NCBI GenBank assembly: GCA_035445085.1
Contig: DAOMQA010000009.1
Span: 1 to 64,000, forward strand
Direction of reading: 5' to 3'
DNA from: JBDHXE01 sp035445085
GTDB taxonomy: Bacteria; Bacteroidota; Ignavibacteria; Kapaibacteriales; UBA2268
DNA: 64,000 nucleotides
A program made the position numbers and the translations under genes. Below the pieces are notes generated by a model. The model was given only the letters and a program-made list of their open reading frames with translations. It searched no databases and had not been told where the DNA came from. Below are positions 37,261 to 45,445 of this stretch, piece after piece. Within the stretch, counting starts at the first letter, position 1. The number at the start of each line of letters is the position of its first letter.

Positions 37261-37969
37261 AGCTACGATAGAAAGATATATTGTTGAAAAAGGTGAGAGG
37301 TGTTGGGATAGTATTGGAATATATGGTTCAGGAACTTGCGAACTTTTAGACACCTATGAGCATTGCCGTTCATGCCCTATTTATTTGTTTTCGGGACGCC
37401 AATTATTCAAAAAGGAAGTTAATAGCGATTTTGTTAATGATTGGACCAAAATTTATTCACAAGAAAAGGAAAATAGCGAAGAACAAAAAAAATCCTTAGT
37501 CATTTTTAGGATACAAAACGAGTGGTTTGCATTAGATACCGCATTGTTTCAAGAAGCAATTTCAAATAAATTAATACATATTGTGCCATCGCGTACTAAT
37601 CAGTATTTATACGGAGTTGTAAATGTAAACGGAGAGTTATTTTTGTCTGTATCTATGGAAAGTTTACTTGGCTTGCAAAGAATTGCTAATAATGATTTAG
37701 CTAATAAAAAATTATTAGTCTTAAATATCGAGGAGCAAAAATACTGCTTTCCAATTGATGAGTTCGGTGCAGTAATAAGCGTAAAATTGGATAGCTTGGA
37801 GGATATACCAAATACCTTAGAAAAGATTGAAAACAATTTGATTATTAATGTATTTAAAAATGAATATAGGAGTAAACTCAATAACATGATTGAAGTGAAA
37901 CAAAGGACGATTTCATTAATCTGTCATAAAAAATTACTTAGCTTATTGAATAGGTGCTTGATATGGTAA
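37253..37969 (+). CDS. CheW-like adaptor with N-terminal Cys motif (WspD-like)
   Basis: 238 aa from ATG 37253, overlapping the cheR stop in ATGAATAA. Residues 17-42 carry the motif C17WDSIG-C29-C38RSC41P, which I recall from WspD proteins of Pseudomonas. Residues about 80-220 are a CheW domain (VIFRIQNEWFALDTALFQEA, GVVNVNGELFLSV). It probably supports or localises the CheA complex. The stop overlaps the CheA ATG (ATGGTAA). Confidence 0.85.
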   Translation: MNKATIERYIVEKGERCWDSIGIYGSGTCELLDTYEHCRSCPIYLFSGRQLFKKEVNSDFVNDWTKIYSQEKENSEEQKKSLVIFRIQNEWFALDTALFQEAISNKLIHIVPSRTNQYLYGVVNVNGELFLSVSMESLLGLQRIANNDLANKKLLVLNIEEQKYCFPIDEFGAVISVKLDSLEDIPNTLEKIENNLIINVFKNEYRSKLNNMIEVKQRTISLICHKKLLSLLNRCLIW

Positions 37970-40707
37970 AAACTCGGAAAGATATAGATATTACTATGTT
38001 GGAATTATTTCGTGTCGAGCTTGATAATAACGCACATTTACTTGAAAAAGGTCTAATAAACCTTGAAAACCAAGCTAATGGTAATAATTTAGAACCATTA
38101 ATGCGAGCAGCACATTCGATTAAAGGTGCGGCGAGAATTGTGGGCTTACCTAAGGCTGTGGAATTATCGCATGCAATGGAAGACTTGCTAGAAAAGGCTT
38201 TAAAGAGCTCTTATGAGCTTACAAATATCGATATAGAAAATTTATTAGACGGCAACGATACTTTTTTAGATTTATTAAGATATGATTATACTGAAATTCC
38301 CGATATTATTATCAAGAATTCAGATAATATTGATAATATTATTAATAATTTATATTTCTCAAATGAATCTCAAAAGATATCGCAAAATATACCTTCTACA
38401 AATATTGCTAATGGGATTAGTGAGGAGCAAAAAGAGCAACCTTATATTATAGAAAAATCAGATTCATTTATGGTTGAGCTCTTTATTAAAGAATTAAAAG
38501 ATGATTTGTTGTTGCTTGAAGAGTCAATAGTAGAACTTAATGAGACACAAAACCCAGAAGTTTTAAATAAAGTTCTGCAGTCAATCCATTCATTAAAAGG
38601 GGCTGCAAGTATAATCAAAATGGAGCCAATCAATTATTTAAACAAGAGATTGGAAGAGTGTATACTTAAATTAATTGATAGCAAGCAGATTTGTTCATTA
38701 GATTTCAAATTTATTTTTGATTTGTATAATGAAGGATTAAAACAGGGTATTGATAACATTTATGAATTTTTCTATTCAAAGTATGGTGAAATTAAGAGTT
38801 TTATTAATACAATATGTGTTGATGCGAAACTAACTATAAGCAATACTAATGGAAAAGCTAATATAACTCAAAATGAAATTACACCCAAAATAGCAACTAC
38901 TACTACTGTTACTGATGATAAGCTAAGTGTTCGTAATGATACAAAAGCACGCAAAACAAGTGATGAACGATTTGTTAGAGTCTTTTCCGAAAGTTTGAAT
39001 AGAATTTTGGGCTTGAGTGGCGAAGTATTAGTGCAAACAAGATTAATAAGACCTTTCATTGTAGAACTTCAGAAAATCAAAAGAGAAGTTTTAGAAATTA
39101 ATGCAATGAAAGAAGAGATATATCAACGTCTGTTTGATTATGCAATAGAAGATGATATAAAAAAGCGATTTGACGATTCATCGGTTAAGTTAGATAGAAT
39201 ATTATCTTTGTTAATGGCTCATATCCAAAATTTCGATAATTTTAGCCGCAGAGTTGAAATAACTGCCGACAAACTATATAATGAATCTATAAGTACGAGA
39301 ATGAAGCCATTTTCAGAAGGAATAACTGGCTTTCCAAGGATGGTGCGAGACATATCTAAGCAATTAAATAAAAAGGTAGAGCTAATCATTAAAGGCGAAA
39401 ATACTAAAGTTGATAGGGATATTTTAGAACATTTGGAATCACCGTTAAATCACTTAGTAAGCAATGCTATAGATCATGCAATAGAATTTGTGGAAGTAAG
39501 GCTTGCTAATAATAAACCTGAAATGGGGAAGATTACTTTAGAAGCTAAACATAGTGCGGGTATGCTTATGATATCTGTGTCAGATGATGGCAGCGGTATC
39601 AACAAGGATAGCTTAAGAGCAAAAATAATGCGTAGTAAAAATATCTCTGAAGAAGTTGTAATGAGATATTCCGACAGCGAACTTTACGACTTTTTGTTCT
39701 TGCCAGGATTTTCAACAAAACAGCAAATTACTGAAATTAGTGGGCGTGGTGTTGGTTTAGATATTGTAGCTAATGCTATTTCTGATATTGGAGGTATCAT
39801 CAAAGTAAGCTCCCAATTGAATAGCGGGACTACATTCACACTTCAACTACCTCTTACTTTATCAGTTATCAGGACCCTGTTAGTGGAAATTGCAGGGCAA
39901 ACCTACGCCTTCCCAATATCTAAAATTGAAAGAGCCTTAATAGTAAACCAAAATGAAATATATTCAGTAGATAATAATGAGTATATAATTTATGAAAATA
40001 TGAACATTGGTATTATCAAAGCCCATCAAATATTTAATTTAAATCCAGACCCTACCCAACCTATTTCTTATAATATAATTATTATAAGCGATAGGTTAAG
40101 TAGATACGGAGTAGTAGTAGACAGATTCTTGGGGCAGCCCGATTTAGTATTACTCAAATTAGATAAGAAATTAGGACGAGTGCCAAATATAAGTAATGGC
40201 GCTATTTTAGAAGATGGTTCTCCTACTTTAGTCATAGATGTGGATGATATGGTCCGTTCTATTGAGGCAATTCTTAAATATGGCAAGATTGATAAAGTAT
40301 CAGAAAATGAAACTGATATTGAAGAAATTAGGCAAAAGAAAATTTTAGTAGTAGAAGATTCGCTAACTGTACGAGAAGTGGAACGAAAATTGTTAGAGAA
40401 TAGAGGTTATCATGTTACAGTTGCTGTTGATGGTATCGACGGATGGAATGTACTGCACCGTGGAGATAGCTTTGATTTAATAATTAGTGATATTGATATG
40501 CCAAGAATGAACGGCATTGAATTAGTGAAGAAAATAAGGAATGAAGAGCAGTTTAAAGAAATACCTATTATGATAGTATCGTATAAAGATAGGGAAGAGG
40601 ATAAGATAAAGGGCTTAGAAGCCGGTGCAAACTATTATTTAGCTAAAAGCAGCTTTCATGACGACACCTTAATCGAAGCCGTTGAAGATTTAATAGGTGC
40701 TGTATAA
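37963..40707 (+). CDS. Hybrid CheA histidine kinase with C-terminal receiver (WspE-like)
   Basis: 914 aa from ATG 37963 (GTG 37954 is possible). Two HPt domains: H51 in AAHSIKGAAR and H209 in SIHSLKGAAS, so there are two candidate phosphorylation sites. Then dimerisation, HATPase (LVSNAIDHAIEF, VSDDGSG, GRGVGLDIV), a CheW-like domain and a receiver (VVEDSLTVREVE, D843 in LIISDIDMPRMNG, YYLAKSSFHDD). The layout is that of WspE, except for the extra HPt. It should phosphorylate its own receiver, CheB and the REC-PP2C protein encoded downstream. Confidence 0.94.
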   Translation: MVKTRKDIDITMLELFRVELDNNAHLLEKGLINLENQANGNNLEPLMRAAHSIKGAARIVGLPKAVELSHAMEDLLEKALKSSYELTNIDIENLLDGNDTFLDLLRYDYTEIPDIIIKNSDNIDNIINNLYFSNESQKISQNIPSTNIANGISEEQKEQPYIIEKSDSFMVELFIKELKDDLLLLEESIVELNETQNPEVLNKVLQSIHSLKGAASIIKMEPINYLNKRLEECILKLIDSKQICSLDFKFIFDLYNEGLKQGIDNIYEFFYSKYGEIKSFINTICVDAKLTISNTNGKANITQNEITPKIATTTTVTDDKLSVRNDTKARKTSDERFVRVFSESLNRILGLSGEVLVQTRLIRPFIVELQKIKREVLEINAMKEEIYQRLFDYAIEDDIKKRFDDSSVKLDRILSLLMAHIQNFDNFSRRVEITADKLYNESISTRMKPFSEGITGFPRMVRDISKQLNKKVELIIKGENTKVDRDILEHLESPLNHLVSNAIDHAIEFVEVRLANNKPEMGKITLEAKHSAGMLMISVSDDGSGINKDSLRAKIMRSKNISEEVVMRYSDSELYDFLFLPGFSTKQQITEISGRGVGLDIVANAISDIGGIIKVSSQLNSGTTFTLQLPLTLSVIRTLLVEIAGQTYAFPISKIERALIVNQNEIYSVDNNEYIIYENMNIGIIKAHQIFNLNPDPTQPISYNIIIISDRLSRYGVVVDRFLGQPDLVLLKLDKKLGRVPNISNGAILEDGSPTLVIDVDDMVRSIEAILKYGKIDKVSENETDIEEIRQKKILVVEDSLTVREVERKLLENRGYHVTVAVDGIDGWNVLHRGDSFDLIISDIDMPRMNGIELVKKIRNEEQFKEIPIMIVSYKDREEDKIKGLEAGANYYLAKSSFHDDTLIEAVEDLIGAV

Positions 40708-40716
40708 TACGAAGTT

Positions 40717-41718
40717 ATGAATATAGCTATAGTAAATGATTTAGATATAGAAATAGAAGCAATAAAGAGAATAATTACGAGTATCGGTAAGTATTCTATT
40801 TTATGGGTTGCTAAAGATGGTTTTGAAGCAATCAATCTTACTCATGCTAATAAACCAGACTTAATTTTAATGAATCTCAATATGCCTAAGTGCGATGGTG
40901 TTCAGGCAACTAAAGAAATTATGAGGGATAACCCTACTCCTATTATTATTGTTAGCTCCTCTTTAAAGTTATACCAATCAAAAATATTTGAAGCTATGGC
41001 TTTGGGCGCATTAGATGTAAGCACAATCCCAAGCGATATAGATTATAGCGATTTAAAAAATATAGATTTAGTTAAGAAAATTGAGATGATAGCGAAATTA
41101 ACTAATAAGCAAAGTATAGATAGTGGGCAGTTGAGCCCAAATGCTAAAGGTGCAAAATTAGTTTTAATAGGCGCTTCAACGGGCGGTCCCAAAGTTATTG
41201 CGAAGATTTTAGAGTCACTCCCTAATAAAATTAATGGCTCATTAACCATTGTTCAGCACCTCGATGCTAAATTTACTAATGGTATGGTAGAATGGCTTAA
41301 GAATTACACAAGTATAAATATTAATGTTGTAGAATTTGGAACAAGCATAGAAAATAATAATATATACGTTGTTGGTGGAGACGAGCATTTTCAAATAAAT
41401 AGTTATAATAAATTTGAGACTGTAAAAGCGACTACAACAGAACATTTTATTCCTTCAATAAATATTATGTTTAATTCGTTCGCTAATAATTATAAAAATA
41501 ATGGTATGGCAATCATATTAACTGGTATGGGAAATGATGGTACTAAAGGAATGCTGTCTCTAAAGAAAAAAAATTGGCTAACCTTAGCCCAAGACGAAAC
41601 AAGCTCCGTCGTATATGGTATGCCCAAAGCTGCCTACGAGAGTGGAGCAGCAAAAAAAACACTGAATATTGAAGGATTAATTTACGAGATAAATAATTAT
41701 CTAAAGGATGGGAAATAA
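40717..41718 (+). CDS. CheB-type methylesterase with a receiver lacking the phospho-acceptor Asp (WspF-like)
   Basis: 333 aa. The receiver (1 to about 120) begins IAIVNDLDIEIEA, as in WspF, but the expected Asp is Asn (N53 in LILMNLNMPKCDG, codon AAT at 40873-40875). The esterase domain is intact: S154 in IGASTGGPKVI, H181 in VQHLDAKF and D274 in TGMGNDGTKGM form the likely triad. It removes methyl groups from the receptor; with this receiver it may not be controlled by phosphorylation. It starts 9 bp after cheA and is overlapped by 11 nt by the next gene. Confidence 0.92.
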   Translation: MNIAIVNDLDIEIEAIKRIITSIGKYSILWVAKDGFEAINLTHANKPDLILMNLNMPKCDGVQATKEIMRDNPTPIIIVSSSLKLYQSKIFEAMALGALDVSTIPSDIDYSDLKNIDLVKKIEMIAKLTNKQSIDSGQLSPNAKGAKLVLIGASTGGPKVIAKILESLPNKINGSLTIVQHLDAKFTNGMVEWLKNYTSININVVEFGTSIENNNIYVVGGDEHFQINSYNKFETVKATTTEHFIPSINIMFNSFANNYKNNGMAIILTGMGNDGTKGMLSLKKKNWLTLAQDETSSVVYGMPKAAYESGAAKKTLNIEGLIYEINNYLKDGK

Positions 41719-42916
41719 ATTGGCCAATCAGATAAAAGGAGCACTTGAATATAAAATTAATCAATATAATATAAAAGTTCTATTAGTAGACGACCAAAAC
41801 ATTGTAGGCGAAACAATTAAGCGTATGCTTGCTGATATACCTGATATTGAGTTCTACTTTTGTATGGACCCTACAGTTGCAATCAAGACAGCCGTAGAAA
41901 TTGAGCCAACAATTATTTTACAAGATTTAGTTATGCCTGATGTAGATGGACTAACTTTAGTAAAGTTTTATAGGTCGCATCCAAAACTTAAGGATGTTCC
42001 TGTAATTGTCCTGTCTAGCAAAGAAGAAGCTACTATAAAAGCAGAAATGTTTGAAAAAGGTGCTAACGATTATTTAGTGAAATTGCCCGACAAAATAGAG
42101 CTAATAGCACGGATTAAATACCATTCAATGGCGTATATCAATCTTTTACAAAGAAATGATGCTTACGAATCGCTAGCAAAAAGCCAAAACGCCTTAGCAT
42201 CGGAGTTAAATAAAGCGGCTGAATATGTAGTTACTCTGCTTCCGAACAAAATAGCTACAGGTGATATTAAAGTTGATTGGAGGTTTATACCTTCTGCCCA
42301 ATTAGGTGGCGATGCTTTTGGCTACCATTGTTTAGACAATGAACATTATGCTATGTACTTACTTGATGTATGTGGGCATGGGGTTGGCTCTGCACTATTA
42401 TCAGTAACAGCTATTAGTATGCTCCGAAGCCAAACATTAGCTAATACTGATTTTAAAAACCCTGAAAGTGTAGCTATTTCTTTAAATAAAGCATTTCAGA
42501 TGAGTGAGCATAACGGCTTGTATTTTACTATTTGGTATGGTGTCTTCAATAAAAATACAAGAGTTTTAAAGTATATTAGTGCAGGGCATCCTCCGCCTAT
42601 GCTATACAAGAATAATAAGTGTACTCCCCTTAAAAATGAAAACTTTATTATAGGAGGAATGCAAGAGTTTCCTTTTTCTGGTGCAGAATCTTCAATCCCT
42701 AATGGTGCGAATATGTATTTGTATTCAGATGGTGTTTATGAAATTGAAAAGCTAGATGGTCAATTTTGGACTATGGAAGAAATGGGTGATTTTTTAGCCC
42801 AAAACGCAGAAGATAATAATGATGAATTAGACAAACTCTTTAAATATACAAAAGAGCTATCAGGCAAGAACATTTTAGATGATGACTTCTCCTTAGTAAA
42901 ATTTACTTTTGACTAA
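41708..42916 (+). CDS. Receiver-PP2C (SpoIIE/RsbU-type) response regulator in the WspR position
   Basis: 402 aa. Residues about 22-150 are a receiver strikingly like that of WspR (VLLVDDQNIVGE, D73 in IILQDLVMPDVDGL, ANDYLVKLPDKIELIARI, HS, LLQRNDAYE). Where WspR has GGDEF, residues about 175-402 form a PP2C-type phosphatase: GGDAFGYH (G200-D202), D220 in DVCGHGVGSALL, SAGHPPP, LYSDGVYE, and DDDFSLV near the end. The Asp ligands needed for activity are all visible. It should dephosphorylate a Ser/Thr-phosphorylated partner, as RsbU does for anti-anti-sigma factors; the partner is not identified. The last base of its stop is the first base of the next ATG. Confidence 0.93.
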   Translation: MGNKLANQIKGALEYKINQYNIKVLLVDDQNIVGETIKRMLADIPDIEFYFCMDPTVAIKTAVEIEPTIILQDLVMPDVDGLTLVKFYRSHPKLKDVPVIVLSSKEEATIKAEMFEKGANDYLVKLPDKIELIARIKYHSMAYINLLQRNDAYESLAKSQNALASELNKAAEYVVTLLPNKIATGDIKVDWRFIPSAQLGGDAFGYHCLDNEHYAMYLLDVCGHGVGSALLSVTAISMLRSQTLANTDFKNPESVAISLNKAFQMSEHNGLYFTIWYGVFNKNTRVLKYISAGHPPPMLYKNNKCTPLKNENFIIGGMQEFPFSGAESSIPNGANMYLYSDGVYEIEKLDGQFWTMEEMGDFLAQNAEDNNDELDKLFKYTKELSGKNILDDDFSLVKFTFD

Positions 42917-43461
42917 TGCTACTATCTAAAAAATATATCTTATTAATAGTCATATTTATAGCTTTTTTGTTTGGTATTTGTACTTATTTTATTTTTGCAA
43001 CAGTTATCTCACAGATTATGGGTTATGTATCGGCATTTATTACCCTTAGTTTTATTTTGATTGCTGGCTATCATTTAAGTAATTATCTTTTTTTTAGGTA
43101 TTATCGTAATTTAATTGATAGTGAGGCTTACAAGGAGCAGATAATGTTTGTTAATCTACTGAATTTTGAATTTAATTATTCCGCTCAATACCTTATTAAT
43201 GAATTAGAAGCATACTTTAAACTTCATAAGACTTCTTTAGAGGCTTTAGAGTTTATTGAAACAGATTCGGTGTTCGTTTTAGGTCAGAAGCATAGCCTCT
43301 TAGATTGGGATGATTTAATTATATGTAATATACATTCCAACGAAAATAAATCATCAAGGCTTTGTTTGCAATTTAATTGCAAACAAAGCCTTGACTTAAA
43401 GAATATGATAGAATACCTTCAAGAGTTAGATATCATCAATTTTCATGATAGACTAAACTAA
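42916..43461 (+). CDS. Hypothetical two-helix membrane protein, last gene of the chemosensory operon
   Basis: 181 aa starting with a 1-nt overlap of the preceding stop (TAATG). Two N-terminal membrane helices (about 7-30 and 35-57) and a cytoplasmic domain of about 115 residues. I recognise no family. A perfect inverted repeat lies within the coding sequence (43354-43394). The tight coupling suggests it belongs to the signalling system, perhaps a target or regulator of the PP2C protein; that is inference. Confidence 0.75.
   Translation: MLLSKKYILLIVIFIAFLFGICTYFIFATVISQIMGYVSAFITLSFILIAGYHLSNYLFFRYYRNLIDSEAYKEQIMFVNLLNFEFNYSAQYLINELEAYFKLHKTSLEALEFIETDSVFVLGQKHSLLDWDDLIICNIHSNENKSSRLCLQFNCKQSLDLKNMIEYLQELDIINFHDRLN
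43354..43394. repeat. Perfect 20-bp inverted repeat inside the last operon gene
   Basis: Arms 43354-43373 and 43375-43394 match perfectly around one central base (in RNA about 19 bp with a 3-nt loop). It is 67 nt before the stop codon. The convergent gene's stop codon abuts, so no intergenic terminator is possible; this hairpin may mark the transcript end. No T-run follows. Confidence 0.85.
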
Positions 43462-45162
43462 TTATAATGGCAATACTACCTTTACTTTATTGCCATCGTA
43501 CAAAGATGATGATGAAAGTAAAGAACCGCCACATTTGTTTACAATCATATTGAGGGTAAACATTCCATATCTTACATTCTTGCTTTCTATAACGTCTCTA
43601 ATGTTTTCGTAGTTATCTGTCGGTGAATAAGGTCCATTATCATTGATTTCTATAGCAAAATATTTACCATTGTTTTCGAACGTAACTTTTACCTCTGGGT
43701 TATCTAGATTTTGATTAGCCAATTGCAGACTATTTGAAATTAAAGCCATTAAGAGCGTTCTGAACAGTCTACCATCTGAAAGAATATTGCTTAAATCGCC
43801 AATAACTTCATAATTAAACTTGATTTTATCGTATTTTGCCCAAGCAGCAAACATTTCTATATTTTCGTCTATAATGTTTTTAATGTTACTATTTGTAAAA
43901 TTTGCATCATAGCCATTAGTTAGGTCTAAAAATGACGATATAATATCGTTTGATATAAAATTCTTGAACTTAAACACCTTCCATGCTTGCATCATTTCTT
44001 CTTTATTCGGATTGCTTAATTCCTTCTCAAAATTATCAAAATCTATCCCCTTACGCTCAATCATTTGCTTAGTATTGTTTTCGAGAGCTTGGAAGGCAGT
44101 TAATATGGCAAAATCTTCGGCTTGGTTTCTTTCTTTTTCTAATTGATTTATTTTGCTCATATCTTGTAAATATGCAACTCGTCCAATAGGACTACGCTTA
44201 CTTACTAGTTCATAAGCACTGATAGTAGCGTTAATAGTTGCTTCTTCATTTTTTACTTCTATAAGCTTGTTTTCTACAATAGCACCTGTTACATCTGGTT
44301 CTTTGAAGAAGTCTTGTGGAATTAATTCGATGATTTTATTGATATTGGGTTTTCTATTGGTTTTAACCCCTAACATATTCCTAGCAGATTCATTGATAAT
44401 TTGAACTTTACCCTTATCATCGATAGCAATTATACCCTCGCTTGTTCTCTCAATTAGTTCGGAATAATAGTTATGTGCTTGATGCAATTGCTCTTGTAGT
44501 TGATTTAATTCAGTAATATCGTTAGTAATTTCCATTACTAAATTTTTATCTAATGGAATGGAATTTACAATCAAATGGCACTTTGCACCGTTCTTTGTTT
44601 GCCCTACTTGGTAAGCCATATGCTCTATATTCTCGTTAAACGAGACGGCAACTGGAGCTATATTACTTTCAATCGCTTTTTTTCTTGATAAATCTGTTCT
44701 GAAAACTGAATGCTGATCGCCAAAAGTATCCCTATATTTTTCATTTGCTCTAATTACTTTAAGGTTTTTATCAACCACCGAGATATAACAAGGGACTTTT
44801 TCGAATAATATATTAAATTCCTTTTGCCAGTTACTAATATTATTCTCTTCTACTACAACACATAAAACGAATTCCACATTTTTATTTAATGATAAAATTG
44901 GTGAAAAGTTTAAATTGTAGGATTTTTGCTTAGATACATTTAAATACATAGCGCTTTCATTCGCTGTTTTGAATACATCATTAATTCTTTCTACTACATC
45001 AAGTTGGAAAAAATAATTTTTGCTATCTTTATTTGTACTTAAATGTTTATCAAATAGATTGTTCGATAAAACTACGTTTTTCTCTTTGTCTATTACAACA
45101 TATGCTAATGAAAAGCTTTCAAGTATTGTATGTTGTAAACTTTTGTCAATTTCGTTTAACAT
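43462..45162 (-). CDS. PAS sensor protein with HATPase domain, no clear phospho-accepting His
   Basis: 566 aa. Three PAS-like regions (about 12-110, 115-215, 230-345; for example YSELIERTSEGIIAIDD and INESARNMLGV). The C-terminal GHKL-type ATPase is shown by LLMALISNSLQLA (N-box-like), EINDNGPYSP (G1-like, altered) and YGMFTLNMIVNKCGG. Between them the place of the H-box reads DFAILTAFQALENN, without the expected His. It may be a degenerate kinase, an ATPase acting on Ser/Thr, or a signalling scaffold. It converges on the chemosensory operon. Confidence 0.75.
   Translation of the reverse strand: MLNEIDKSLQHTILESFSLAYVVIDKEKNVVLSNNLFDKHLSTNKDSKNYFFQLDVVERINDVFKTANESAMYLNVSKQKSYNLNFSPILSLNKNVEFVLCVVVEENNISNWQKEFNILFEKVPCYISVVDKNLKVIRANEKYRDTFGDQHSVFRTDLSRKKAIESNIAPVAVSFNENIEHMAYQVGQTKNGAKCHLIVNSIPLDKNLVMEITNDITELNQLQEQLHQAHNYYSELIERTSEGIIAIDDKGKVQIINESARNMLGVKTNRKPNINKIIELIPQDFFKEPDVTGAIVENKLIEVKNEEATINATISAYELVSKRSPIGRVAYLQDMSKINQLEKERNQAEDFAILTAFQALENNTKQMIERKGIDFDNFEKELSNPNKEEMMQAWKVFKFKNFISNDIISSFLDLTNGYDANFTNSNIKNIIDENIEMFAAWAKYDKIKFNYEVIGDLSNILSDGRLFRTLLMALISNSLQLANQNLDNPEVKVTFENNGKYFAIEINDNGPYSPTDNYENIRDVIESKNVRYGMFTLNMIVNKCGGSLLSSSSLYDGNKVKVVLPL
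43467..43496. repeat. 9-bp inverted repeat at the 3' end of the convergent gene
   Basis: ATGGCAATA (43467-43475) pairs with TATTGCCAT (43488-43496), 12-nt loop, within the last codons of the PAS/ATPase gene on the minus strand. Together with 43354-43394 it brackets the convergent stop codons. Confidence 0.5.
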
Positions 45163-45219
45163 ATTTGCCTACCTTATCAAGAAAAATTGATATTATTTAT
45201 TAATATATATTCATTTATA

Positions 45220-45227
45220 CAAATATA
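45220..45227 (-). promoter_or_regulatory. Candidate -7 element for the PAS/ATPase gene
   Basis: Minus-strand TATATTTG (TAnnTTTG) about 58 nt upstream of the ATG at 45162. Confidence 0.4.
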
Positions 45228-45445
45228 CGAAAGCATTATCTTTTTTTATGATATTTTTTATTATTTTTATTAAAAAATAATAATATTTCTTAGTTTATGT
45301 ATCAATATATAAATAACTTATGGTATTGTAATACCTATTTGTGTTTCTAAAGACAATAGAGTATTATAATATCTTAAAGATTGAGAAGTTACTAATAAAA
45401 AATATTACTGCAAATTTACCTTTATTTTAGTCGTCGTATTGGCGT

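Noticed and set aside
41708..42916. WspR-type diguanylate cyclase
   Set aside because: Although the receiver is WspR-like, there is no GG(D/E)EF motif; the second half has PP2C motifs instead.
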